64,000 bases of DNA from AC-32 sp963716865 (lineage in GTDB: Bacteria > Actinomycetota > Thermoleophilia > Gaiellales > Gaiellaceae). Below are positions 27,080-34,856 of this stretch, piece after piece. The translations under genes and the position numbers were made by a program. The stretch spans positions 494,328 through 558,327 of the forward strand of contig CAVQUF010000001.1 in assembly GCA_963716865.1 (NCBI GenBank), in the 5' to 3' direction. A model generated the notes under the pieces. That model ran no database searches and was not told the origin of the DNA. It saw nothing but the letters and a program-made list of their open reading frames with translations. The number at the start of each line of letters is the position of its first letter. Within the stretch, counting starts at the first letter, position 1.

Positions 27080-27164
27080 GTCGCTACCTCTCCGCATCGG
27101 ACAGCACGCCGGGACGCTCGGTCTGCCCTTCGTTGGGCCCCAGTCCCTCGGCGTTGACAGATGT

Positions 27165-27226
27165 GTAAACGATCAGTTCACGAGGAGCATTCCCGGTGGA
27201 ATGTCTCCGGCACCCGAGTCGTTTAC
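27165..27226. promoter_or_regulatory. Nested inverted repeats in a divergent intergenic region
   Basis: GTAAACGA (27165-27172) pairs with TCGTTTAC (27219-27226). Inside is a second hairpin, GGAGCATTCC-CGGT-GGAATGTCTCC (27184-27208). TTGACA-like hexamers lie on both sides. It may be an operator or leader structure for one of the divergent genes. Confidence 0.45.
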
Positions 27227-27256
27227 TTTGTTGACAACAGTGGAGAAAGGGATCGA

Positions 27257-27565
27257 GTGAACGACCGCAGTCTTCCGTTCGCCGGGTACGCGCTCGTCGG
27301 CCTGATCGGCCTGGCGCTCCTCCTCGGCGGCGCCACCGGGGACACCTCGGACAGCGGCAATGGGGTCGGCATGATCGTCTTCGGGGCGCTCCTCCTCTCG
27401 GCCGGGGTTTCCGGGCTCCTGGGCGTCCTCGCGGGCTCCGGCTGGCACGTGGGCTGGGCGCTGCTCGGCCTCTTCGTGCCGGTCTATTCGCTGCCGTTCC
27501 TCCTCTTCTTCGGGCTGCGCGGCTGGGAGGAGCGGCAGCGCGGCGACCGGGCGCGGCCGCTGTGA
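27257..27565 (+). CDS. Small three-helix membrane protein
   Basis: A 102-residue protein with three predicted membrane helices (about 8-24, 35-57, 63-85) and a charged C-terminal tail (WEERQRGDRARPL). GTG 27257 follows GAGAAAGGG. No family was recognised; the composition resembles small actinobacterial superinfection or stress membrane proteins, but this is not diagnostic. It is followed 13 bp later by the cPP-receiver gene, so the two are probably co-transcribed. Confidence 0.6.
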   Translation: MNDRSLPFAGYALVGLIGLALLLGGATGDTSDSGNGVGMIVFGALLLSAGVSGLLGVLAGSGWHVGWALLGLFVPVYSLPFLLFFGLRGWEERQRGDRARPL

Positions 27566-27578
27566 GGTCGGGGCCGCC

Positions 27579-27908
27579 GTGAGGGTCTTCCTCGACGACG
27601 TCAGGCCGGCCCCGGAGGGCTGGTTGCGCGCCCGCACGCCGGAGGAGGTGATCGCGCTCCTCCGCACCGGCCGGGTGGAGGCGCTCAGCCTCGACTTCGA
27701 CCTCGGCTTCCGCGGCGAGGAGGAGCGGCGGACGGGCGAGGTCGTCCTCCAGTGGCTCGAGGAGCGAGTCTTCCGCGGCGAGGCCGACTTCGAGCTGCCC
27801 GAGGTCACGATCCACTCGAGCAACCCGGTCGGGCGGCAGCGGCTCCAGCGCGCGCTCGATGCGATCGAGCGGCGACTTCGGGAACCGCCCGACGGCCTCT
27901 CGACCTGA
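27579..27908 (+). CDS. Cyclic-phosphate-processing receiver-domain protein
   Basis: A 109-residue single-domain protein. It opens VRVFLDDVRPAPEGW, then LSLDFDLGF and a C-terminal TIHSSNPVGRQRL. This is the pattern of the receiver-like domain family proposed to process or sense cyclic phosphate ends in nucleic-acid conflict systems. The N-terminal DD and the later Asp and HSSNP are the conserved acidic/active-site features. Start GTG 27579. No partner toxin, ligase or nuclease was recognised beside it. Confidence 0.7.
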   Translation: MRVFLDDVRPAPEGWLRARTPEEVIALLRTGRVEALSLDFDLGFRGEEERRTGEVVLQWLEERVFRGEADFELPEVTIHSSNPVGRQRLQRALDAIERRLREPPDGLST

Positions 27909-28043
27909 GGTTCCCCCGGCCCGCTGGGGATGCGACCACGGACCGGCCGGCGCCGCGCCCCTTGCCTAGGCGTTGTAAACGAGTTGTAAGAAGTTCGGGG
28001 CAGGACGCCCATAATCGCCTCAGCGAGCGTTTTACTGAGGGCA

Positions 28044-28253
28044 GTGTCAAGTAGCGCCGCAGCCCCGAAGGAGCCGCCTCTTCTCGACGAGGAGGTTGAC
28101 GTCTTCCGGTGGCGCGCCGAGCAGTTTCGCCAGCTCGGTTTCGACGAGGCGGAGGCAGGAGACCTTGCGGCCTCGACCGCCGACCTCGGCCAGGCCCGCT
28201 ACCTCCTGGGGAGCGGCTGCCCCCCGCACTTGGCGCTCGCGATCCTCTTGTAG
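28044..28253 (+). CDS. Small conserved-looking hypothetical protein (69 aa)
   Basis: GTG 28044 opens an acidic helical protein with the pattern VFRWRAEQFRQLGFDEAEAGDLAAS, ending GCPPHLALAILL. I recall similar short actinobacterial proteins (a helix, then a DxxxAxxLL(x)GCPP tail), but no function is known. The tail suggests a small helical bundle. Confidence 0.6.
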   Translation: MSSSAAAPKEPPLLDEEVDVFRWRAEQFRQLGFDEAEAGDLAASTADLGQARYLLGSGCPPHLALAILL

Positions 28254-28296
28254 TGCAGCGAGTTTGCCGCGTCTCCTGGGGGAAACGGGTCTTCCT

Positions 28297-28524
28297 GTGA
28301 GCTTGCCGGCCCGCCACTGGCGCGTTCTCGTCCGGGAGCACGACGGCACCGAGACCGAGTCGACCTACGAGCAGCCGACGGGCGAGCCGCCGCCGATCCC
28401 CCGGGTCGTGATCGCCGTCGGCAGCCGGCGGGTCGTCGTCGACGACGTCTCGACCGTTGACCCGCCACCCGGCCGGGTCGGGGTCATCCGCGCACGGCCC
28501 GTCACCAGCACACCCGCGGGCTAG
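28297..28524 (+). CDS. Small hypothetical protein (75 aa)
   Basis: GTG 28297 opens a beta-rich small protein (begins VSLPARHWRVLVREHDG; central PIPRVVIAVGSRRVVVDDVS). It follows the previous gene by 43 bp on the same strand. No ribosome-binding site is obvious and no family recognised. Confidence 0.45.
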   Translation: MSLPARHWRVLVREHDGTETESTYEQPTGEPPPIPRVVIAVGSRRVVVDDVSTVDPPPGRVGVIRARPVTSTPAG

Positions 28525-28730
28525 TCACGGAACGCAGCGTCAACGGGGACGCTTCCGGCAAGGCTCGGGCGCTTCAAGTGTCCCAACCGTCCCGCTGCCC
28601 TCCAGCTGGTTGCCGCACCTTGCGAGTGTTCACCTCGATTGCTGCCCTTGTCGCCCCTCGAGAGGCGGCCCGGACGTGTCCCGCGACCGGACCCTCGAGG
28701 AGATGCCCGGGCAGGCGCGCTGCCTGAGAG

Positions 28731-28786
28731 GTCACTCGCAGCGGAGGACGCGGAGCACGAGCGGGTTCAGCCAGCGGGCGACCTCG
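28731..28786 (-). repeat. Copy of a repeated gene-end fragment
   Basis: 56 bp matching 38976-39031 with about three differences. Read on the minus strand both encode a C-terminus with EVARWLNPLVL and end CE-stop. Here the rest of the gene is missing. Confidence 0.8.
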
Positions 28787-28935
28787 TCTGCTTCCCGCCC
28801 CGATAGTCAGCCTTTAGTCAGCCTTGCGCGGCCCCCGCGGGGGCCGGGCGGCGAGCCGAACGCCCGACAACAAGCGAGGCGCCGCCCTAACACGTTCCTA
28901 ACCCGGGTCCGCGTTAATTAGCTTCAAGTCCGAGG

Positions 28936-28981
28936 GAGAGGGGGGCCGGCTTGGGGGGAGGAGTAAGCCGGGCCCCCTCTC
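28936..28981. terminator. 17-bp stem hairpin with G-run loop
   Basis: GAGAGGGGGGCCGGCTT pairs with AAGCCGGGCCCCCTCTC (one mismatch) around GGGGGGAGGAGT. It could be a terminator or a structured leader. Confidence 0.5.
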
Positions 28982-29138
28982 GGCCTGAACGCCAGGCTCA
29001 GGGACCAAGCCTAACCGTGCTTGCGCTTGTAGGAGTCAGTTCGGACCAGCGGTGTCGGCCGGCGGTAGTCGCGACCGCCGAGCGGGTGTAATCTCTCCGG
29101 GTTTGCGAGGGGGATCGAGCCCCTTCCCTGCGGCAAAC

Positions 29139-29234
29139 ATGGAGCCGGAGCACCCTCCACCACCCCCCGGAGGGGCGCTCCTCCCAAGCCGCAGCGGAAG
29201 GGGCGCCGAGCTCCGGCTCCACCTGTGTCACTAG
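29139..29234 (+). CDS. 31-residue MEPEH ORF, copy 1 (structured repeat)
   Basis: ATG 29139 opens a 31-residue ORF starting MEPEH and containing LRLHL near its end. A second ORF with the same start and the same LRLHL lies in inverted orientation at 32056-32166. The first and last coding segments are complementary (TGGAGCCGGAGC with GCTCCGGCTCCA, 12 bp, 29140-29151 and 29210-29221), so the RNA would fold into a hairpin. It may be a real tiny gene or a structured RNA that happens to be open. Confidence 0.35.
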   Translation: MEPEHPPPPPGGALLPSRSGRGAELRLHLCH

Positions 29235-29288
29235 CCGTCTCGGGCCGGTCCGGTTTGCTCGAAGCGCTGGCCCGCTATCCTCGTATTT

Positions 29289-29349
29289 GGAAGCCGAGCG
29301 GAGACTTTGGGGGGGACGGGGAGAGCTCGGCTGTGGTCGCTCGGCTTCC
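29289..29349 (+). repeat. Hairpin with G7 loop, copy 1
   Basis: GGAAGCCGAGCG (29289-29300) pairs perfectly with CGCTCGGCTTCC (29338-29349). The loop holds GGGGGGG. The inverted equivalent is at 31994-32049. The strand also reads an LWSLG-containing frame from an ACG codon, matching the LWSLG of the other copy. Confidence 0.65.
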
Positions 29350-29482
29350 ACCTAGCGACCACTACCGCGACAGTCGTAGCGGTCGTCTTCTTGGACTGTG
29401 AGTACGGCTCCGGGCCGGAGGTTCTTGTGCGAGCGCGGCGCCGAGCTCGAGCGAGATCAGGTGATCCCTCCTCGTAGTGCGT

Positions 29483-29686
29483 CTAGCCGAGGTGCCTCGA
29501 CGCACGGCCGGCTAGGGCGGCAAGCACGACCACGAGCGGGGTGATGGCGGGTCTGATGGCCCGCCCGACCAGCTGACGGCCGCGCGATCGCAGTCGAGCC
29601 GCTGCCAGCTCTTCGTGGTGAACGCAGAGGGTCCCCATCGTCAGCGTCTCGCAGCCGGGGGCACTGCATGAGTGAACAGCCGCCAT
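29483..29686 (-). CDS. Small Cys/His protein with C-terminal membrane helix
   Basis: A 67-residue protein starting ATG 29686. An N-terminal putative zinc site is HSCSAPGCETLTMGTLCVHHEE (Cys-x4-Cys, later Cys and HH), and a hydrophobic stretch ITPLVVVLAALAG follows near the C-terminus. Short CxPGC...LCxxH proteins of this type are frequent in actinobacterial accessory DNA; no function is known. The open frame extends 13 codons upstream, without a better start. Confidence 0.55.
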   Translation of the reverse strand: MAAVHSCSAPGCETLTMGTLCVHHEELAAARLRSRGRQLVGRAIRPAITPLVVVLAALAGRASRHLG

Positions 29687-29952
29687 CGACGCTCTAATCC
29701 TCTCAGCTCTATCGGCGAGCGGCAACGCCTTCAGGCCAGCGACACCCTTGGCCCTGGGGAGGAGGAACGTCGACCTCGCACGGTGCCCTCAGCTGAACAG
29801 GAGCAAGCCGCCGAGACGCTTCGGGCCATGACCGAGCGTCGACGGGTACCCTGGGTCCACGCTCGTCCGGTTTTCACGGACTACCCGCTTCTCTTCCGTC
29901 GAGAAGGTCTCGATCGTCTCCGAGTCGTAGGCGAGCGCGTAGAGGATCACGC

Positions 29953-30666
29953 CTAGATCGACCAGGGGCTATGCCGAAACCCCGCCGCTGGTGCGTCGAC
30001 GATCTTCACGGTAACCGCGTCTCTCTCCGCCTCGAGGAGCTCAGCCAGAGCCCGAATCTGAAATCGAGCCTTCGCTGGCTGGAGGAGGGTATTCGGGTCG
30101 CCGAAGACCTCCCGGAAGGTGCGACGATCAGACTGATTGAGATAGGCGAGCAAGTGCTGCCGGAGATAGTTGCGCGCTCGTACTCGGATAGGGCGATCGG
30201 GAACCGTACTCAGTTGCAGGAAGTAGGTGATCGCCGTCTTCAACGTCCGCCAGTTCGTCCAAGCGGCACGACTTCTCGTGCTCCCCTGGGCAAAGTACGT
30301 CGTGACCTCGCCATCGATCGTCGAGTCGGCGACCAGCCAATCGCCATAGACGCGCCGATAGACGGTCAACCGCCCCTCGCCCGCCTGGCCGCCTGCCGCT
30401 CCGAGATCGCCACGCGCGAGCGCTACCCCCTTGTTCAGAGCACCTGCCGTCGCACTGGCGATGCCCTCGACGATTGTTCGCTTCAGTTCGAGTTCCTTCG
30501 GCCGATCTTGTGTGACCTGCGTAATGCTCGGAATCAGCAGACTGGCGAAGAAGGCGCTGAGAATCGCAACCGCCGCTCCGACGAGCAGCGGATGGCACAG
30601 GAAGGCCACGCGAGATGGCCGTGCCGCTGGGGGCGAGTCCGCCGATAGGCGACTGGGGTCAGACAC
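29953..30666 (-). CDS. Hypothetical membrane-anchored protein (237 aa)
   Basis: An N-terminal membrane helix (about residues 20-47, FLCHPLLVGAAVAILSAFFASLL) is followed by a soluble domain of about 185 residues. That domain is helical, with YGDWLVADSTIDGEVTTYFAQGS in the middle. The composition is less extreme in GC than the core chromosome. No family recognised. It may be extracytoplasmic, tethered by its N-terminus. Confidence 0.55.
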   Translation of the reverse strand: MSDPSRLSADSPPAARPSRVAFLCHPLLVGAAVAILSAFFASLLIPSITQVTQDRPKELELKRTIVEGIASATAGALNKGVALARGDLGAAGGQAGEGRLTVYRRVYGDWLVADSTIDGEVTTYFAQGSTRSRAAWTNWRTLKTAITYFLQLSTVPDRPIRVRARNYLRQHLLAYLNQSDRRTFREVFGDPNTLLQPAKARFQIRALAELLEAERDAVTVKIVDAPAAGFRHSPWSI

Positions 30667-31120
30667 GTCCGTAGCGGATTGATCGGATCGCTCGCCTACA
30701 CCGGTCAGCTAGCGCCAAGGCTGGCAACCGCAGCCGACCAGCCGGGAGATCAACTCGCCGCGAGCCGCAGAAGATCGAAGGCGCCCGCGCGGACACTGGC
30801 TTCTCCTGGTTGTCTTAGTGTGAGAATCGCATCGAGGAAGTCGACGGTCAAGGGTTGAGAAGGCGCGCTCACCGACCGCGAAGTCGCCGCACCGCTCCCC
30901 ATCACTGCGCGGCCAGCCTTGGTGGTTGCTCTGGTCGCTGCCGACGGCCCTGACAGCGGTGCTCGCCTTGGCCCGTACGGTTGCGCTGATCCTGCCGCAA
31001 CGCACTCCCGGTTCCTGCTACTCGAGGGTGACGCAGTCGACGATCTCGAAGACCGGCTCGCGTTCTACTACCCGAAGTGCGCTGAGCGGGAGTTCAGCGC
31101 AGCTGTGAGCAGAGCGTCGA
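30667..31120. other. Intergenic stretch with no supported gene
   Basis: About 450 bases. Some short frames are open on both strands but none has a ribosome-binding site or recognisable content. Confidence 0.4.
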
Positions 31121-31642
31121 TCAGTGGCTCGCGAACTCCGCGACCCACACGAAGGCGTTTGAATAGCCGGAGAGAGATCCGTGGCGCACGGCGATTCCGA
31201 GATCGCGGAAGCCGGGGCTGAGGATGTTCGCGCGGTGCCGGGGCGAACGCATCCAGTTGGAGAAGATGGCGTAGGGGCGTCTCAGTGAGCCGCTGCCCAA
31301 GCCGAGGTTCTCGCCGACGCGGGTCCAGCGGTAGCCGGCCCGGTTGATCCGGTACTCGAACGCGTGACCGCAGGCTGTGTGACTGAAACCGCAGCGAACA
31401 ACGTCAGCATCCTTTGCGCGCGCTGCTCTCGTCAGACGAACCGACGAGCGAAGCGGCGGCAACCCAGCCTGCTGCCGCGCGTAATCGTGCAGGCAGATCA
31501 TCACCTGCACCGACGCGCCGGTGCAGGAGCCGGCAGGCGCAAGGTACGACCTCCTTCCGCCATCGCTCTGTGCGGGGCTCGCGAGGGCGATCGCGGCGAC
31601 CAGCGCCGCAGCGGACGTGGCGGGGTTTGGCAGCATGGACAC
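31121..31642 (-). CDS. Secreted CAP-domain (SCP/PR-1) protein
   Basis: A 173-residue protein with a signal peptide (SAAALVAAIALASPA). It has a complete CAP domain: LHDYARQQAGLPPLRSS, the CGFSHTACGHAFEYRI region, GENLGLG, and the signature NWMRSPRHRANILSPGFRDLGIAV. Bacterial CAP proteins are extracellular and sometimes act on or bind the envelope or lipids. Two Cys pairs are expected. The putative metal/ligand His residues are kept. It is one of the few complete genes in this part of the island. Confidence 0.85.
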   Translation of the reverse strand: MSMLPNPATSAAALVAAIALASPAQSDGGRRSYLAPAGSCTGASVQVMICLHDYARQQAGLPPLRSSVRLTRAARAKDADVVRCGFSHTACGHAFEYRINRAGYRWTRVGENLGLGSGSLRRPYAIFSNWMRSPRHRANILSPGFRDLGIAVRHGSLSGYSNAFVWVAEFASH

Positions 31643-31752
31643 GGTCTGGCCTTCCGCGCGCCGCAGCTGTCACCCCAACGGCTATCAGTCTGTCCTCGCT
31701 CCGAAAACCCCCCGGTTGAGCTCGAACGGCCCCTCCACTTGGGGGTCGGGGT

Positions 31753-32022
31753 TCAGCAAGTTACTCGCCCGGGCTCTGGTTCCGGCCCCCCCGTAGAGCA
31801 AGAGTTGAGGGCGGTCAGCGCCGCAGCTCCGACCGCCCCCAACCTGTTATGGGTGGCCAGCGATCCGTTTGCGCCCGCCAATCCAGAGACCGCAAGACGC
31901 ATGGCCCGGGTGCCGAGCCGAACGCCTAGGACGCTTCCCTGGGATCTCGGGCATGGGTGCAGATCATCGGTTCGTCGACGAGTAACGGCTAGAGAGCCGA
32001 GCGACCACAGCGAGTGTCCCAT
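31753..32022 (-). CDS. Open frame beginning inside the inverted hairpin
   Basis: ATG 32022 follows AAAGGGGGG, inside the G-run hairpin. It gives 89 residues beginning MGHSLWSLGSLAV. The first residues match the frame read from the other hairpin copy (LWSLG). The tail is low-complexity and not protein-like. Treat as doubtful. Confidence 0.25.
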   Translation of the reverse strand: MGHSLWSLGSLAVTRRRTDDLHPCPRSQGSVLGVRLGTRAMRLAVSGLAGANGSLATHNRLGAVGAAALTALNSCSTGGPEPEPGRVTC

Positions 32023-32049
32023 CCCCCCCTTTGAGCCTCCGCTCGGCTC
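31994..32049 (-). repeat. Hairpin with G-run loop, copy 2 (inverted)
   Basis: GAGCCGAGCG pairs with CGCTCGGCTC. On the minus strand it matches the hairpin at 29289-29349, sharing CGACCACAGC on the plus strand and the G-run loop. Confidence 0.65.
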
Positions 32050-32055
32050 ACCGTT

Positions 32056-32166
32056 CTATATACACCCGCCCGCACTCCTGAGGTGGAGCCGGAGCGTGGC
32101 CCCGTTCCGTTGCGGCTTGGGACGAAGCCCCTCGGGGGGGTTACGTCCGAGGTGCTCCGGCTCCAT
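32056..32166 (-). CDS. 36-residue MEPEH ORF, copy 2 (structured repeat)
   Basis: ATG 32166 opens a 36-residue ORF starting MEPEH, with NPPEGL in the middle and LRLHL near the end, paralogous to 29139-29234. The same 12-bp arms (32084-32095 and 32154-32165) close a hairpin. The sequence between the arms differs by substitutions and indels but keeps the frame, which mildly favours a coding role. Confidence 0.35.
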   Translation of the reverse strand: MEPEHLGRNPPEGLRPKPQRNGATLRLHLRSAGGCI

Positions 32167-32646
32167 GTGAGCCGCAGAGCCAGCCGACAGATATATCCCC
32201 GCGGGGTGAGTTGAGCAACCCCCCGTGCGAGGAGGGTCGAGCGGCCGGGCGGTGAGCGTTTGGGCACTCCCTGGGCAGGGCGCGATCTGGGCCGGGCGGT
32301 TAGCCGTAGCCCGAAAGAAGCCGGGGCACGGAGCGACCAGGCGATGGTGCGGACGCCAACCCCGGTGGCCCCGGCTCAAGACCCTTAGGCGTCAGCCGGC
32401 CGGTTTAGTTAGGGCAGGACGACGACCGCGCGCCAGTTGTCGCCTTCCCGGCCCTAACCAGCCGGTTAGCCGCCTGAGCGGCGAGCCGGGGCTCGATGGG
32501 CGAGGCGTGAAGGCGAGATCGGGAATTTCGTGCAAAGAGCGAGAGCGCCGGAGGAGAGCGCCTTGCAATCCTGACCCTGTCTGGAATGAATAGAGGCGGT
32601 TACGATTTGGGGTCGTAGTTGCGTTTCGCTTCCTTGTCCCAAAAGG

Positions 32647-32687
32647 GGCGATGGGCAGGCTGTACCCCCCCTTGCCTGCCCATCGCC
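32647..32687. terminator. 14-bp perfect hairpin with C/G-run loop
   Basis: GGCGATGGGCAGGC (32647-32660) pairs with GCCTGCCCATCGCC (32674-32687) around a 13-base loop containing CCCCCC. Confidence 0.55.
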
Positions 32688-32966
32688 GTGGCCTCAAAGC
32701 AGTTCTAGCACCGGGATTGCAGGCGCCAAGCACCTCGCCAGCGGCAAAGGCCGCTCATAGCGGAAAATATTCTGCGCAAGGGGTGCGCCCGTCGCTGCCT
32801 CGAGTGACCCGTCGGATGAAGGCCGGGCGGCGAGCCGAACGCCTAGGACGCTTCCCACGACCCGGCCCAAGCGAAATGCGGCTGAGCTCGAGCTCGGTGT
32901 CCACCAGCCTCCGAGTGCAATGTCGAGGCCGGGTGGGCGAGCCGAACACCCGCGTAACCTCTGGCT

Positions 32967-33300
32967 GTGACCAAGCACCGCGTCCTGCTCGTCGTCCTCG
33001 CGGCAGCGCTCGCCGCCGTCGCCGCGCGGGCTCGCTACTGCTCGACCCGCTGCCGCGTGCTCGCCCACCGGCGGCGGCACGGCTCCGGGTTCACCGCTGG
33101 CGACATCGACCGGCTCGCGCAGGCGGCCGGGCCGATCGCCGAGCCGCTGCTCGTGGTGGGCGGTCCAGGCGGCCGTGCGGCGGGGGTCGTGGGAAGCAGC
33201 AGCGTGGACGCTTGCGAGGAGGTGGCCGCAGAGATGGGCCGCAGCCGCCGGCCGCGTGTCGAGGGAGCCGGAGGAGCTGGACGCCCTGGATCGCCCATAG
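32967..33300 (+). CDS. Uncertain small exported protein
   Basis: GTG 32967 opens a hydrophobic leader (VLLVVLAAALAAVAARA) and a region DIDRLAQAAGPIAEPLLVVGG. The frame runs on to 33584 through the next gene. A single indel would stop it at TAG 33298, just before that gene. No family recognised; the boundary is an inference. Confidence 0.35.
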
Positions 33301-33310
33301 AATCGGCGTC

Positions 33311-33574
33311 GTGGAACGAGACATCACGCTCGGCCCCTTCTTCACGCTCGGTGTTGTGCTGGTCGGCGTCGCGGCGCGACGCCGCTCGTGGCTCCTCGCA
33401 GCAGTCGGCGTGGCGGCGATCGTCGCGGATCAGCGGCTGCCGTTCGCCCGGCGACTCAAGGAGAGCCTTGGAGAGTGGGCGGACCGTTCCGCAGCCGCGG
33501 CAACAGCGGCAGACCCGCCCACGGCACAGGTGCGCGCTCGAAATCCAGACTCGACCGTGCGAGAATCTCCATAG
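33311..33574 (+). CDS. Small membrane protein (87 aa)
   Basis: GTG 33311 opens a protein with two hydrophobic segments (GPFFTLGVVLVGVAA and SWLLAAVGVAAIVA), then a hydrophilic tail. It ends 2 bp before the next ATG, so the two are probably co-transcribed. No family recognised. Confidence 0.5.
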   Translation: MERDITLGPFFTLGVVLVGVAARRRSWLLAAVGVAAIVADQRLPFARRLKESLGEWADRSAAAATAADPPTAQVRARNPDSTVRESP

Positions 33575-33576
33575 CG

Positions 33577-33942
33577 ATGACTGACTCTCCCGCCCGACCG
33601 CTGATCCTCACTTCAGGGCTGTTGCTGGCGCTCTTCGACCTTGTCGTCTTGCTCCCCGGAAATCCCGACATGAGCGGACCCGGCGGCGTCGTGTTTATCG
33701 TCGCGGTCCAGGCGCTGATCATATGGCGGCTCTTGCATCGGTCAGCCCTCGCGTGGTTCTTCGTGGTCGTCATCTCGGGCCTCTACATCATCAGCTCGGT
33801 CCTCTACGTGTGGCCTGGGCCGTGGGGGGAGACAACGCTCGTCGTGACTACCCTCTTGACGCTGACGCTGGTTGTGCTCCTCTGTACGCCGCCTGTCCTC
33901 GTGTACGTCTGGGGGCGGGACGAGAGCGTCGCATCTCACTAG
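33577..33942 (+). CDS. Small four-helix membrane protein (121 aa)
   Basis: ATG 33577 opens a 121-residue protein with four membrane helices (about 9-26, 35-49, 57-77, 87-112) and short charged ends. It is unlike any transporter I recognise. It may form a pair with the preceding membrane protein. Confidence 0.6.
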   Translation: MTDSPARPLILTSGLLLALFDLVVLLPGNPDMSGPGGVVFIVAVQALIIWRLLHRSALAWFFVVVISGLYIISSVLYVWPGPWGETTLVVTTLLTLTLVVLLCTPPVLVYVWGRDESVASH

Positions 33943-34089
33943 GCGACGACCGCCCGCGAGCGAGCGCGGAAGAAGCTGGGCGTGGCGCTTAGGGTAGAGG
34001 TTTAGAGCGCGGCTTCTTGCCGGGGCCGAGAACGGCGCTACGATCGAGAGGCTGTGGCGAGCGGTGAGTTTCTTCCGACACTCGGCCTA

Positions 34090-34164
34090 CGGGGAGCGAG
34101 TAGTCGGCGAGGGCGTAGAGGACGACGCGCGAGTTCACTAGGCTCACGCTACGCCTCGCGCTCG
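34090..34164 (-). repeat. 75-bp repeat A, copy 1
   Basis: Matches 39693-39767 with four mismatches. It contains the start of a truncated copy of the small gene found whole at 39565-39741 (VLYALADYSLP). Confidence 0.85.
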
Positions 34165-34314
34165 CCGTCGCCCAGTCGCTGTTTCGGCCATGGCTTGGAG
34201 CGTCCTCGCGGCCTCCTGATACCCCGCACCCGTGAGTGCTGCGAGACTCGATGCGGCCAACGCAGCCTCGTCGATCGTCACGTCGGGGTGCTCCTCGAGG
34301 AAACGCAGCAGCAT
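34144..34314 (-). pseudogene. C-terminal remnant of a small helical protein
   Basis: An open frame of 56 codons encodes LLRFLEEHPDVTIDEAALAASSLAALTGAG and a C-terminal helix. The homologous copy at 39747 carries more of the N-terminus but lacks 25 codons internally. This one lacks its 5' half and is joined directly to the reductase gene end. It is probably not functional. Confidence 0.6.
34240..34312 (-). repeat. 73-bp repeat B, copy 1
   Basis: Identical or nearly so to 39768-39840. Repeats A and B are contiguous in the second copy but 75 bp apart here. Confidence 0.85.
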
Positions 34315-34318
34315 GAGG

Positions 34319-34834
34319 TCAGCGCATGATCGTTCCGCGCGCCGCCGAGTCGTCGGGGCTCCAGCGGACAATGCAGAAGCCGTGCCGGATCGCGAGCCCG
34401 AGCCGGCCGCGGTCGTAGTGGCCGTCGGCTTGCTTCGGGATCGGAACGAACCGGCCGACCATCGGGTTCTTGCTGCTCATGATTCCGAGCAGGCGATCGA
34501 CCTCGGCGGGCTGGCGCACGAGCTCGGGGCGAAGCTCGATGTCACGCCCGCCAAGGCGGACGCGTGTGGGTTCCCCCTCGACGAGGTTGAGCTTCCATCG
34601 CCCTCCACCCGGCGTGAGCAGCGTCTCCCCGTCACGGACGTAGCTGACCGGCTGTCGGTAGTGGCGGCCCGTCTTGCGTCCGGTCAGGTAGACGAGCATC
34701 AGCCGCTTGCCGAGGGGTGTTGCGATCGGCAGCGCGAGGACGAGCCGCATCGGCACGTTCACGACGCGAAAGACGCGCGGCATCACTCGCATCAGCAAGC
34801 GTCGTGAGAGTGGTGGGCGCGCCTCGTCGGTCAT
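34319..34834 (-). CDS. F420H2-dependent nitroreductase/quinone reductase family protein
   Basis: A 171-residue split-beta-barrel protein of the deazaflavin-dependent nitroreductase (Ddn) family. LMLVYLTGRKTGRHYRQPVSYVRDGETLLTPGGGRWKLNL contains the F420-binding features of the family. These enzymes use reduced F420 to reduce quinones, nitro compounds or toxins. It lies 22 bp downstream of the DHA2 transporter on the same strand, suggesting one detoxification unit: modify and export. Confidence 0.88.
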   Translation of the reverse strand: MTDEARPPLSRRLLMRVMPRVFRVVNVPMRLVLALPIATPLGKRLMLVYLTGRKTGRHYRQPVSYVRDGETLLTPGGGRWKLNLVEGEPTRVRLGGRDIELRPELVRQPAEVDRLLGIMSSKNPMVGRFVPIPKQADGHYDRGRLGLAIRHGFCIVRWSPDDSAARGTIMR

Positions 34835-34856
34835 CGGGGTCTCCTTCTGATCGTGC

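Larger units (their letters stand above)
28525..29138. other. Gene-poor stretch with repeat fragment and hairpin
   Basis: About 610 bases without a supported gene. Holds one copy of a repeated gene-end fragment (28731-28786), a GGCCCCCGCGGGGGCC inverted repeat near 28830, and a large hairpin at 28936-28981. Confidence 0.5.
31643..32966. other. Gene-poor, hairpin-rich stretch
   Basis: About 1.3 kb between the CAP gene and the next supported genes. It contains the inverted copies of the structured repeats (31994-32049 and 32056-32166). GTTAGGGC/GCCCTAAC arms lie around 32410-32460, and a 14-bp perfect hairpin is at 32647-32687. A GAGCCGAACGCC-type short repeat occurs at about 31914, 32828 and 32938. 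Confidence 0.5.

Noticed and set aside
32405..32475. GTTAGGGC/GCCCTAAC arms as a possible integron attC site
   Set aside because: The flanking bases do not fit the attC core consensus, and no integron integrase or cassette array is present.
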